DNA of 22,093 bases from an uncultured SAR86 cluster bacterium (GCA_938075575.1 CALJHI010000082.1:1-22093); one strand, 5' to 3'. Counted from the first letter of the stretch, positions 8,202 through 15,258 are shown. Numbers and translations: made by a program. Notes: generated by a model not told the origin, from the letters alone.

Positions 8202-8223
8202 TTTTTTGATTATTAGAGTGCAT
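8199..8223 (-). other. Ambiguous miaA start region with A7 homopolymer
   Basis: On the minus strand an ATG (8223-8221) inside the P-II gene's 3' end is followed by 13 bases and then seven A (8207-8201). It runs into a stop in its own frame. With six A instead of seven it would enter the MiaA frame just before the P-loop. So this stretch is a rare-codon start, a slippage site or an assembly error. Confidence 0.6.
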
Positions 8224-8551
8224 CCTCATCGGTCTCACCGGTCCTAATTCTAACCACTTCTTCAATGGGTGAAATAAAGATTTTACCATCGCCAATTTTT
8301 CCCGATGCTGCTGATTCAATAATAGCGCTTTTTGCAGACTCTACCATGTCATCAGATACTGCAATCTCAAGTTTAATTTTTGGAAGAAAATCAATTGTAT
8401 ATTCAGCGCCACGATACAATTCTGTATGTCCTTTTTGTCGACCAAAACCTTTCACTTCTGTCATCGTCATACCTGAAATACCAATTTTTTCTAAGGATGA
8501 TCTTACCTCTTCAACCTTAAAAGGTTTAATGATTGCTGTTACTAGTTTCAC
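8213..8551 (-). CDS. Nitrogen regulatory protein P-II (GlnB/GlnK family)
   Basis: A 112-residue protein covering the whole P-II fold. The T-loop region has VKGFGRQKGHTELYRGAEY, with Tyr51 as the uridylylation site, followed by DFLPK. The B- and C-loop motifs are GKIGDGKIF and a C-terminal RIRTGE. P-II trimers sense 2-oxoglutarate and ATP/ADP and signal nitrogen status to glutamine synthetase control, NtrB or the ammonium channel. The opening MKLVTAIIKPF and the ending resemble GlnK, while the T-loop resembles GlnB, so I leave the symbol open. The start is GTG at 8551, chosen because GAGGA sits 6 bases upstream, a strong ribosome binding site overlapping the waaA stop. No amtB, glnA or ntrB is adjacent; it lies between waaA and miaA. 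Confidence 0.95.
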   Translation of the reverse strand: MKLVTAIIKPFKVEEVRSSLEKIGISGMTMTEVKGFGRQKGHTELYRGAEYTIDFLPKIKLEIAVSDDMVESAKSAIIESAASGKIGDGKIFISPIEEVVRIRTGETDEDAL

Positions 8552-8560
8552 AATATTCCT

Positions 8561-9820
8561 CTAATTTTTTAAATAATTTAATATGCTATTTGCCTGCTGC
8601 TCTGATGATCCTTTATTTTTACTAATCACAGATAATGCATTGATTTTTCCATGCCACTCATGATCAGTCAATATTCTTTTTAAAGATAATTCAATCTCAT
8701 GATCGTTTTGCGCTTGAATACACGCTTTATTAGATAAAAATACATCTAAAACATCTTCAAAGTTATACATATAGGGACCTACAACGAATGGACAGCCTGC
8801 AGCAGCAGGTTCAATTATGTTATGACCTCCAGTTGTGCCGAGCATGCTTCCCCCAATAAATGCTAGATCAGCTTTTTTATAAAGAGAATTTAGCAATCCT
8901 ATGGCACCAATTACAATTACTTTTTCTGAATTAAATTCTATTCCATCTGATTTCTTAATAGAATAAGTGATATTTTTTTTTAAGAGCATGCCTCCAATAT
9001 CTTCAGCTCTTTCTGGATGTCTGGGAACAATTATTAACCTAAGATCCTCAAATTTAGATAGAAGTTTTTGAAAAATATTTATTAACCTTTCATCCTCTCC
9101 TTTATGAGTGCTTGCGAAAATAAGTGTTTTACTATTGTTTAGATCACTATCAGAAACGATTTTATTTTCTGGTGAACTTATAGAATCAAATTTTACAGAA
9201 GGAGCAATAGTTAGTTTTTCTTGGCTGGCGCCTAATTCAATAAATCTTTTAGCTTGTGACTCACTTTGAACAAATATTGTTGAGAACTTTTTCAAAGTAT
9301 CAGACATCAAGCTTTGAAACTTCGAATAGTTTCTGAATGATTTTTCAGACATTCTGCCATTACAAAGAATCACAGGAATTTTTTGTTTATAGGCCTTATT
9401 TATAATAGAAGGCCAGATTTCAGTTTCAAAAATAACTAATGCAGATGGTTTAAATGTCTGAAAAGCATTTAAAACAAATAGAGAAAAGTCCCATGGCGCA
9501 TATAAAATATTTAATTTTTTATCATATAGCTTCTTAGCATGTCTCAATCCTGTTGGAGTAGATACAGTTAAGATAACTTCATGATGCTCGATGAGCTTGA
9601 GAATAATACTTTCTGAGGATATTACCTCGCCAAGACTTACTGCATGAAACCAGATAGGCTTTTTATTACCTATCTTAAAGTCATATATTCCAAGCCTATG
9701 TTGAAGATTTAATCTGTAATCTTTATCTTTGAGACTTTTAAAAAAAATTCTTGTTATTGCTACTGGGGTAGAAAGTAGGATTATAAAGTTATAAAAAAGA
9801 AGTCTCATTATTCCAATCAT
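8561..9820 (-). CDS. waaA: 3-deoxy-D-manno-octulosonic acid (Kdo) transferase
   Basis: A 419-residue GT-B fold glycosyltransferase with an N-terminal hydrophobic anchor (about 6-27). WaaA hallmarks are WFHAVSLGE at 57-65 with the catalytic-type Glu65, FETEIWP in the N-terminal half, STHKGEDE, VPRHPER, IGGSML and GGHNIIEPAAAGCP in the C-terminal half. It transfers Kdo from CMP-Kdo to lipid IVA at the inner membrane, the first step of the lipopolysaccharide inner core. The ATG at 9820 is used; an ATG four codons later (9808) is possible. It is divergent from an LpxL-type acyltransferase only 36 bases away, which acts on the same lipid A intermediate. Downstream on the same strand is the P-II gene. 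Confidence 0.96.
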   Translation of the reverse strand: MIGIMRLLFYNFIILLSTPVAITRIFFKSLKDKDYRLNLQHRLGIYDFKIGNKKPIWFHAVSLGEVISSESIILKLIEHHEVILTVSTPTGLRHAKKLYDKKLNILYAPWDFSLFVLNAFQTFKPSALVIFETEIWPSIINKAYKQKIPVILCNGRMSEKSFRNYSKFQSLMSDTLKKFSTIFVQSESQAKRFIELGASQEKLTIAPSVKFDSISSPENKIVSDSDLNNSKTLIFASTHKGEDERLINIFQKLLSKFEDLRLIIVPRHPERAEDIGGMLLKKNITYSIKKSDGIEFNSEKVIVIGAIGLLNSLYKKADLAFIGGSMLGTTGGHNIIEPAAAGCPFVVGPYMYNFEDVLDVFLSNKACIQAQNDHEIELSLKRILTDHEWHGKINALSVISKNKGSSEQQANSILNYLKN

Positions 9821-9823
9821 TGC

Positions 9824-9837
9824 TTACATTAATGTAA
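9824..9837. promoter_or_regulatory. 14-base perfect palindrome in the waaA/lpxL divergent gap
   Basis: TTACATTAATGTAA reads identically on both strands and occupies the centre of the 36-base space between two divergent lipid A/core genes. On the minus strand a TATTAT (9842-9837) lies next to it and could be the waaA -10 element. This placement suits an operator that controls both directions, but AT-rich palindromes of this size can arise by chance. Confidence 0.4.
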
Positions 9838-9856
9838 TAATACATTTTAATATCAT

Positions 9857-10729
9857 ATGAAAAATATTTTTTTATCACTTATTATATTTTTTTGGAAAAT
9901 ACTTGTTTCTATTCCTAGGCGTTTTCACTCCAAATTAGGTCTTAGGATAAGCCGCTTAATGAATGTTTTTTTAAAGAAAAGAAATGTTATAAGTAAAAAA
10001 AATATTGATAGGTGTTTTGCTAATCTTTCAGATAAAGAAAGAAAAAATTTGATAAATCAAAATATTTCTAAATCGGGATCAGCAGTCTTCGATACTGGCA
10101 TCGCTTGGTTTTGGAGTGATCACAGAGTAAATAAAGAAGTGAATTTCAATATAACTGGATTAAAAGAATTAAAAAAAGAACAGGATCATGGAAACGGCGT
10201 TCTTTTATTCTTTAAACATTCATTGCATCTTGAGCTTGATGCAAGACTGCTTGGAATGAATCTAGACATATACGGCGTTGAAAGAAATCATAATTCTAGA
10301 TTCTTTGACAAGGTTCAAAAAGCAGGTAGGTTAAGAGGGGTTAAGGATTTATGTGATAAAAATAACCCGCTTAAATTTATCAAGTGGCTAAAATCTGGAA
10401 AAACTGTTCTGTATGCAACTGATCAAGATTACGGTCTAAATGGATCAGAGATAGTAGATTTTTTTAACCAGCCAGCGGCCACTATTTCTGCTCCATATAA
10501 AATTATTGAAAGAACAAATTGTCAAACATATTTCTTGAATAGCTATATTGATAAAAATGAGCATAAGATTGATATTGTGAAAATTGATTTAGATATGAGC
10601 TCATCAAAAGAAATGTCTCAAAATCTTAATAAAATTATGGAAAAATTTATTAGAATTAAGCCTGCAGAATATTTATGGCAACACAGGCGATTCAAGTCAA
10701 CTTTAGGTAAAAAGGATTTTTATAAATGA
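9857..10729 (+). CDS. lpxL: LpxL/LpxM-family lipid A biosynthesis acyltransferase
   Basis: A 290-residue member of the Kdo-dependent late acyltransferases, with an N-terminal hydrophobic segment (about 3-20). The catalytic HxxxxE box is HSLHLE at 121-126. Further family landmarks are ERNHNSRFFDKVQKAGR at 142-158, LYATDQDYG at 185-193, then GS, FFN and AATIS. It would add a secondary acyl chain to Kdo2-lipid IVA at the inner membrane. The similarity is to LpxL rather than LpxM by the DxDYG segment, but the exact acyl chain cannot be told. No clear ribosome binding site precedes the ATG. It is divergent from waaA, which supplies its Kdo-bearing substrate. Its stop overlaps the next methyltransferase in ATGA. 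Confidence 0.9.
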   Translation: MKNIFLSLIIFFWKILVSIPRRFHSKLGLRISRLMNVFLKKRNVISKKNIDRCFANLSDKERKNLINQNISKSGSAVFDTGIAWFWSDHRVNKEVNFNITGLKELKKEQDHGNGVLLFFKHSLHLELDARLLGMNLDIYGVERNHNSRFFDKVQKAGRLRGVKDLCDKNNPLKFIKWLKSGKTVLYATDQDYGLNGSEIVDFFNQPAATISAPYKIIERTNCQTYFLNSYIDKNEHKIDIVKIDLDMSSSKEMSQNLNKIMEKFIRIKPAEYLWQHRRFKSTLGKKDFYK

Positions 10730-11328
10730 TTATTGAAGGTATTGATAAGATAAAAGGTTTTATGCCTGAGCATGAAGGTAAAGCTCTATTTCGCTGGGCA
10801 GAAAAATTTTCTCAAATAGGTCCTATTATAGAAATTGGAACATACTGCGGAAAATCGACTATATATTTAGCTCATGCAGCTAAAAATAATAATCAGATTG
10901 TTTACACCATAGATCATCATTCTGGATCTGAAGAGCATCAAGAAAAGGAGGAATATTTTGATGCAGAAGTTTATGATCTTAAAGAAAGAAAAGTGAATAC
11001 ATTCCCCTTATTCCTTAAAAATATTAAAAGCTACGATCTGGAAAATATTGTTCCCTTGGTAGCAAAATCAACCGTAGCGGCAAAATCTTGGGATACCTCT
11101 GCTGGATTAGTTTTCATTGATGGAGGGCATTCGATGCAGTCTGCGCTAGATGATTATAGTTCTTGGTCTAAGCATGTAGAAAAAAAGGGTGCTCTTGTTA
11201 TTCATGATATTTATGAAGATCCAAATAAAGGCGGCCAAGCGCCATATATGATATACAAAAAAGCATTGAAAAATGGGTTTGTTGAATTTGATAGAGAAGA
11301 TACTATCGTCTGTTTAATAAAAGTCTGA
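10726..11328 (+). CDS. Class I SAM-dependent methyltransferase, Methyltransf_24-like, substrate unknown
   Basis: A 200-residue soluble Rossmann-fold methyltransferase. The SAM-binding motif I is IIEIGTYCGKST at 34-45. TIDHHSGSEEHQ at 61-72 holds the acidic residue expected to bind the SAM ribose, plus an unusual double-His/GSEE signature. FIDGGHSMQSALDDYSSW at 130-147 and VIHDIYEDPNKGG at 158-170 fill the place of motifs IV-VI. From memory, relatives with the HH-GSEE signature occur in other phyla near GT4 glycosyltransferases and 'prenyltransferase' proteins, the same company as here. The ATG overlaps the lpxL stop by four bases, so translation is coupled. Its 3' end overlaps the convergent helical-protein gene by 15 bases. 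The acceptor is probably a surface glycan or lipid, by context only. Confidence 0.8.
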   Translation: MIIEGIDKIKGFMPEHEGKALFRWAEKFSQIGPIIEIGTYCGKSTIYLAHAAKNNNQIVYTIDHHSGSEEHQEKEEYFDAEVYDLKERKVNTFPLFLKNIKSYDLENIVPLVAKSTVAAKSWDTSAGLVFIDGGHSMQSALDDYSSWSKHVEKKGALVIHDIYEDPNKGGQAPYMIYKKALKNGFVEFDREDTIVCLIKV

Positions 11329-12372
11329 TTGATTAACTAAAAATAAAGTTGATGCATCTGTAAAATTAAATAAGGCATCGGCAGCAAGGATTAATGCAGC
11401 CGCAGTCCATGTAGGCTTCTCATCAGGCCAAAATATATTCTCTTTGTACTGCCATCCCATGTACGGGATATTATTTTTATCTGATATTTGAATGGATTCT
11501 ATTAAAATTTTCTTTGCTAGCTCTTTTTCTTTAGCAATTAAAAGAGCAATAACAAACTCATTTGTTTCTGCAACAGTAATCCAGGGCTCTTCTTTGACAC
11601 ACTTGATGCCTAGGGTATCTATATAAAAATCTTTAAGGGTCTTATTAACTGCTTCTTTAATCTCACTGTCATCTAGGCATCCTGAAAGAATTGGATAATA
11701 GGAGTCCATAGAAAAATTTGATCTATCCTTTTGCAAATCAAAAAGTTCCCTTGGGTTTCTTAATGCATTTGAAAGAGATATATATGAGTCATGCCAATTA
11801 GTTTCATTTACTTGAATATCTAAAATTTTCACTATTGCTAAGGCGCACTCTAATCCTTTTAATATAGAGCTTGATCCTGTGATGAGATAGTCTTTCTCAA
11901 TAAAATTATGCTCATCCACCGACCAAGGTATAGTGCCCTCTTTAGTTTGATTTGAAATGGAAAAATTAATAGCACTTTTAACTGATGGCCACATTTCTAA
12001 AAGGAATTCTTTATCTAAAAAAATTTTATAGTGATGTAGTATGCCGACTGAAATATATGAAGAGAAATGGGTAGGTTTATTTTTTTCAACTGGTTCTCCT
12101 TCACTAGAGTATTTTGAATACCAGCTTCCATCAGAATTTTGATTATCTTTTAGCCACCTAAAGGCTTTTTTAGACTCGATACCACTTCTTAAAAAATTTA
12201 AAGCTGTTATAGATTCAATAAAATCCCATGGATCAAAGGATCCATCTTTATTTGATGGAATTACACCATTGTCTAGCTGCTCATTCATCACATAAGAAGC
12301 AATTGACTCATAAAACTCTTTGCTCTCAAAATTTGAAAAATTGTCTTCTTTTTTTTGGGGCTTAAATATCAT
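11314..12372 (-). CDS. All-helical (alpha/alpha)6-type protein, 'prenyltransferase/squalene cyclase-like', function unknown
   Basis: A 352-residue protein with no signal peptide or membrane segment. AFRWLKDNQNSDGSW at 70-84 resembles the QW-type repeat of terpene cyclases and protein prenyltransferases, which is why such proteins are labelled prenyltransferase. Other striking, family-like blocks are FDPWDFIES at 46-54, GTIPWSVD at 146-153, TGSSSI at 165-170, FSMDSYYPILSG at 220-231, PWITVAETNEF at 263-273 and TWTAAALILAADAL at 321-334. The conserved Trp, Asp and Glu would also suit a six-hairpin glycosidase; the DxDD of squalene cyclases is not present as such. The start ATG overlaps the upstream methyltransferase stop (TAATG). 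I do not assign a reaction. It is the most novel protein in the window. Confidence 0.75.
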   Translation of the reverse strand: MIFKPQKKEDNFSNFESKEFYESIASYVMNEQLDNGVIPSNKDGSFDPWDFIESITALNFLRSGIESKKAFRWLKDNQNSDGSWYSKYSSEGEPVEKNKPTHFSSYISVGILHHYKIFLDKEFLLEMWPSVKSAINFSISNQTKEGTIPWSVDEHNFIEKDYLITGSSSILKGLECALAIVKILDIQVNETNWHDSYISLSNALRNPRELFDLQKDRSNFSMDSYYPILSGCLDDSEIKEAVNKTLKDFYIDTLGIKCVKEEPWITVAETNEFVIALLIAKEKELAKKILIESIQISDKNNIPYMGWQYKENIFWPDEKPTWTAAALILAADALFNFTDASTLFLVNQSDFY

Positions 12373-13079
12373 TAATCTTTCTCAAAGTATAAGGATAGGC
12401 TTTTCCCAAGAAATGGATTAAAGACCTTGTCAATCAAATCTATATACAGAGGTTTTTCTAAAATGTGCTTTTCTAAAAAAAACTTATAAATACCAATAAA
12501 CCAATTTGTCTCTTGTGTATCCCAAAAAATACATCTTAACCACCAATAGGCACTATGAATAGAGTGGAATCTTTCTGATCTTTTAAATGTAAATCCTATA
12601 TTTTTGATATCTTTAATAATTTGTTTTTTCTTAAAAATTCTTACATGTCCGCCTGGCATATTTTGATAATCTTTTGATAATAGCCAACAAATTTTTTCTG
12701 GTAAGAATGATGGGACACTGGCAAGAAATTTGCCTCCAGGCTTTAAAACCCTTTTGATCTCGTCTAAAGCTGCATGATAATCATCTAGATGCTCCAATAC
12801 CTCAGAACATACAACTAAATCTAGAGAATTTGAAGGTATGGGCAGGTTGTATGCTGATCCTTTTATAAAAACAGCACCCTCATCTGAGATAGTTTTGAAA
12901 AACTCATATCCCTCTTGTGATTTTTTTAGAGAAGCCTCGTCCATATCAAGTCCAATACAAAAAGTATTTTTAAAATTTTGCATTGTGCCAAAAACATGCC
13001 TGCCCTCCCCACAGCCTATATCTAACATTAATCCTTTATTTTGTGGGAGATCAATATGTTTAAAATTAAATGTCAGCAT
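12372..13079 (-). CDS. Class I SAM-dependent methyltransferase (UbiE/Methyltransf_11 type), substrate unknown
   Basis: A 235-residue Rossmann-fold methyltransferase. Motif I is LDIGCGEGRH at 19-28, the ribose-binding acid is in GLDMDE at 43-48, and CSEVLEHLDD at 91-100 and VLKPGGKFLASVP at 111-123 are the post-I and later motifs. A C-terminal part with aromatic residues (HSAYWWLRCIFWD around 190-205) probably shapes the acceptor site. The gene overlaps the upstream glycosyltransferase by 14 bases and the downstream helical-protein gene by one base, so the three form a coupled set. The acceptor is unknown; a sugar or lipid-linked product of the glycosyltransferase is the natural guess. It is unrelated in motif detail to the second methyltransferase at 10726-11328. 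Confidence 0.85.
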   Translation of the reverse strand: MLTFNFKHIDLPQNKGLMLDIGCGEGRHVFGTMQNFKNTFCIGLDMDEASLKKSQEGYEFFKTISDEGAVFIKGSAYNLPIPSNSLDLVVCSEVLEHLDDYHAALDEIKRVLKPGGKFLASVPSFLPEKICWLLSKDYQNMPGGHVRIFKKKQIIKDIKNIGFTFKRSERFHSIHSAYWWLRCIFWDTQETNWFIGIYKFFLEKHILEKPLYIDLIDKVFNPFLGKSLSLYFEKD

Positions 13080-14313
13080 TTTTAAAATCTCTAATGTTTA
13101 TAAGAATAGTATCTTCATACTGTTTAGATATTTCATCCCAATGAAATTTCTCAATCACATGGTCTCGCCCTTTCTCTGCAATATTTATGTTAGTTTGATA
13201 ATCGCTAAGAATGCTCTTAATAGTATTTGCCAATAATTCACTATTTTTTGGGGCAATTAAATGGGCATAATCCCCAACTAATTCTGGAATTGAAGAGGTG
13301 TTTGTTGCTATCAAAGGTATGGAGCAACTCATTGCCTCTATCACTGGGTAACCAAAGCCCTCATAAAGGGAGCTGACTATAGCTATTGAGCTTTTTGCAT
13401 ATTCTATTGCTATTTCCTCTTGTGTTAAGTTGGTCTTAAACTCGATATTTTTTTCAATTCCTAAATTTTTAATAAGCCTTGATGTATGTCCATCTTTTTT
13501 GAGTTTTCCAATAATTAATAGATTTATATCTAGATCTTCTTTTAACCTAGCTAATGCTTTTAATGTGTAATCTAAACCTTTCAAGGGGACATCAGCACTA
13601 GCAGTTGTTATTAATCTACAAGCCTCTCTTTTTATATCTTTACGGGGCTTAAAGATATTAGTATCTAAACCATTATTAATCACTTCTATATTTTCTTTTA
13701 AGCACTTAAAGTCATTGATGATATCTTTCTTTGAATTGTTTGAAGGAGTAATTATAGAATTGATTTTTGGGGCAACTTTCTTTTGCATATTCAAAAATGA
13801 ATACCATCTTTTTCTAGATAGTTTGTATAAAAACTTTTGATTTGTTTCGAGATCATGTTTTAAATCCATTGTTATTGGGTGATGAATAACTTCTATAAAT
13901 GGGAATCGCTTTTGCACTTCTAGCATTCCATAGCTGAGGGATTGGTTGTCGATAATTACATCATATTTATCTTCTTTTTTAAGAAAATTATTAACTCTGT
14001 TTCCAAAAGTATGCATTTCAGGGAAGCCCCCAAATAAAGTAGATGTGAATTCATAAATATTTAATATTGATTTTGGATTTTGGATGAATTTTTTTAATCT
14101 GTCTCTGAAACTAAAACTTTCAAAAAGATTCATTCCTGGAAGCTTAATTAGATTAATATCTTCATGGAGATGAGGGTATGGCTCTCCTGAAATGACATCT
14201 ACAGAGTGTCCAAGAGAAGAGAGTGCATGTGAAATATCTTTTACATAGATTCCCTGACCTCCTCCAAATGGAGCAGATCTGTAGCTAAGAATAGCTATTT
14301 TTAACTTAGTCAC
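13066..14313 (-). CDS. Family 4 (GT-B) glycosyltransferase
   Basis: A 415-residue GT4 enzyme. The N-terminal Gly-rich loop is PFGGGQGIYV at 15-24. The C-terminal nucleotide-sugar domain has TTASADVPLKGLDYTLKAL at 236-254, LLIIGK at 265-270 and the EX7E element EGFGYPVIE at 318-326, followed by PLIATNTSSIPE. Such retaining enzymes transfer a sugar from a nucleotide sugar to a lipid or glycan at the cytoplasmic face of the membrane; no signal peptide is seen. The start is GTG at 14313, overlapping the ilvE stop by 8 bases; no better start exists upstream. The ASADVPLKG segment is, as far as I recall, typical of a GT4 subgroup found with methyltransferase and 'prenyltransferase' genes. Donor and acceptor cannot be read from sequence. 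Confidence 0.9.
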   Translation of the reverse strand: MTKLKIAILSYRSAPFGGGQGIYVKDISHALSSLGHSVDVISGEPYPHLHEDINLIKLPGMNLFESFSFRDRLKKFIQNPKSILNIYEFTSTLFGGFPEMHTFGNRVNNFLKKEDKYDVIIDNQSLSYGMLEVQKRFPFIEVIHHPITMDLKHDLETNQKFLYKLSRKRWYSFLNMQKKVAPKINSIITPSNNSKKDIINDFKCLKENIEVINNGLDTNIFKPRKDIKREACRLITTASADVPLKGLDYTLKALARLKEDLDINLLIIGKLKKDGHTSRLIKNLGIEKNIEFKTNLTQEEIAIEYAKSSIAIVSSLYEGFGYPVIEAMSCSIPLIATNTSSIPELVGDYAHLIAPKNSELLANTIKSILSDYQTNINIAEKGRDHVIEKFHWDEISKQYEDTILINIRDFKNADI

Positions 14314-15241
14314 TTTTTAGAGGTTTAGCGTATGACAGCCATGATCTGTATTTCTCAGAATTCCCTGAAATCACATCTTCATATATAGACTGAAGCCTAT
14401 GAGTTATTTCCCCTCTTCTTCCAGAACCTATTGGTGAATTATCTATTTTTGTTATAGGAGTTATTTCAACTGCTGTTCCTGTAAAGAATGCCTCATCAGC
14501 ATTAACTAAATCTTGATAGGTTAGATCTTTTTCAATTACATTAAAGCCCTCGTCTTTTGCAATCGTTATAACAGACTGCCTTGTAATTCCATTGAGGCAA
14601 TGATTTGTAGTGGGTGTATAAATATTATTTGAATCAACAATGAAGATGTTTTCGCCGCTCCCTTCTGATATAAAACCATCTTTATCCATTAAAAGGGCTT
14701 CATCTGCTCCTGCTTTAATAGCTTCGTGAAGAGCCATGGTAGAGTTAATATAAGTTCCAATTATTTTGTTTCCAGAATGAAGTGGATTTGAATATTGTTC
14801 ATAGGAAGACTTGATAATTGATATGCCTCTTTCTTTAGCTTCTGGATCCATATAAGACGGCCATTCCCATGCCGCAACAGCAACATTAACAGACAAATCA
14901 AACGCTCTTATTCCTAAAGATTCAGCTCCGAGATAAACTATTGGTCTTATGTATCCTTCGTCGAGGTTATTTTCTATAAATATATTTTTTTGAGCTTCAT
15001 TTAACTCTTCCTTAGAATATGGAATTTCTATATCAATTTTTCCAGCAGTATTAAAAAGCCTATCTGTATGATCTTGTAATCTAAAAATTGCTGGCCCATG
15101 TTCAGTTTTGTATGCTCGAACTCCTTCAAATGCACCTGTGCCATAATTTAAAGTATGTGACATTAAATGAACTGTAGATTCATTCCATTTTTGGAATTTT
15201 CCATTTTTCCAAATAAATTTTGAATCTGTGTTATTAAACAT
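14306..15241 (-). CDS. ilvE: Branched-chain amino acid aminotransferase
   Basis: A 311-residue fold-type IV PLP enzyme, near the 309 of E. coli IlvE. Landmarks: HTLNYGTGAFEGVRAY at 29-44, RLFNTAG at 61-67, the PLP lysine in SGNKIIGTYINS (Lys159), GFISEGSGENIF at 189-200, LNGITRQSV and FFTGTAVEITPI. It makes the last step of valine, leucine and isoleucine synthesis, and the reverse. The lysine context GTYINS differs from the common GNYxNS, a small change beside the active site. It is the first gene of the minus-strand set that continues with the GT4 enzyme (8-base overlap). ilvE next to lipopolysaccharide core genes is also seen in Pseudomonas, so the pairing need not mean a shared pathway. 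Confidence 0.96.
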   Translation of the reverse strand: MFNNTDSKFIWKNGKFQKWNESTVHLMSHTLNYGTGAFEGVRAYKTEHGPAIFRLQDHTDRLFNTAGKIDIEIPYSKEELNEAQKNIFIENNLDEGYIRPIVYLGAESLGIRAFDLSVNVAVAAWEWPSYMDPEAKERGISIIKSSYEQYSNPLHSGNKIIGTYINSTMALHEAIKAGADEALLMDKDGFISEGSGENIFIVDSNNIYTPTTNHCLNGITRQSVITIAKDEGFNVIEKDLTYQDLVNADEAFFTGTAVEITPITKIDNSPIGSGRRGEITHRLQSIYEDVISGNSEKYRSWLSYAKPLKSD

Positions 15242-15252
15242 ATGTATCCAGT

Positions 15253-15258
15253 TATAAT
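15253..15258 (+). promoter_or_regulatory. Putative -10 element in the ilvE/algC divergent gap
   Basis: A perfect TATAAT lies in the 61-base space between the ilvE and algC starts, 44 bases before the algC ATG. On the opposite strand the same spot reads TATAAC about ten bases before ilvE. A second, weaker TATAAC is at 15287-15292. No convincing -35 is visible, so this is a suggestion only. Confidence 0.3.

Noticed and set aside
12228..12245. Inverted repeat ATGGATC, 4 bases, GATCCAT
   Set aside because: It lies inside the helical-protein gene and encodes the FDPW segment; no T tract or intergenic context, so most likely a coding coincidence.
10726..15241. The accessory region as a recent mobile island
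   Set aside because: No integrase, transposase, tRNA, flanking repeat or obvious change in base composition by eye; tight overlap with ilvE and lpxL argues for long residence.
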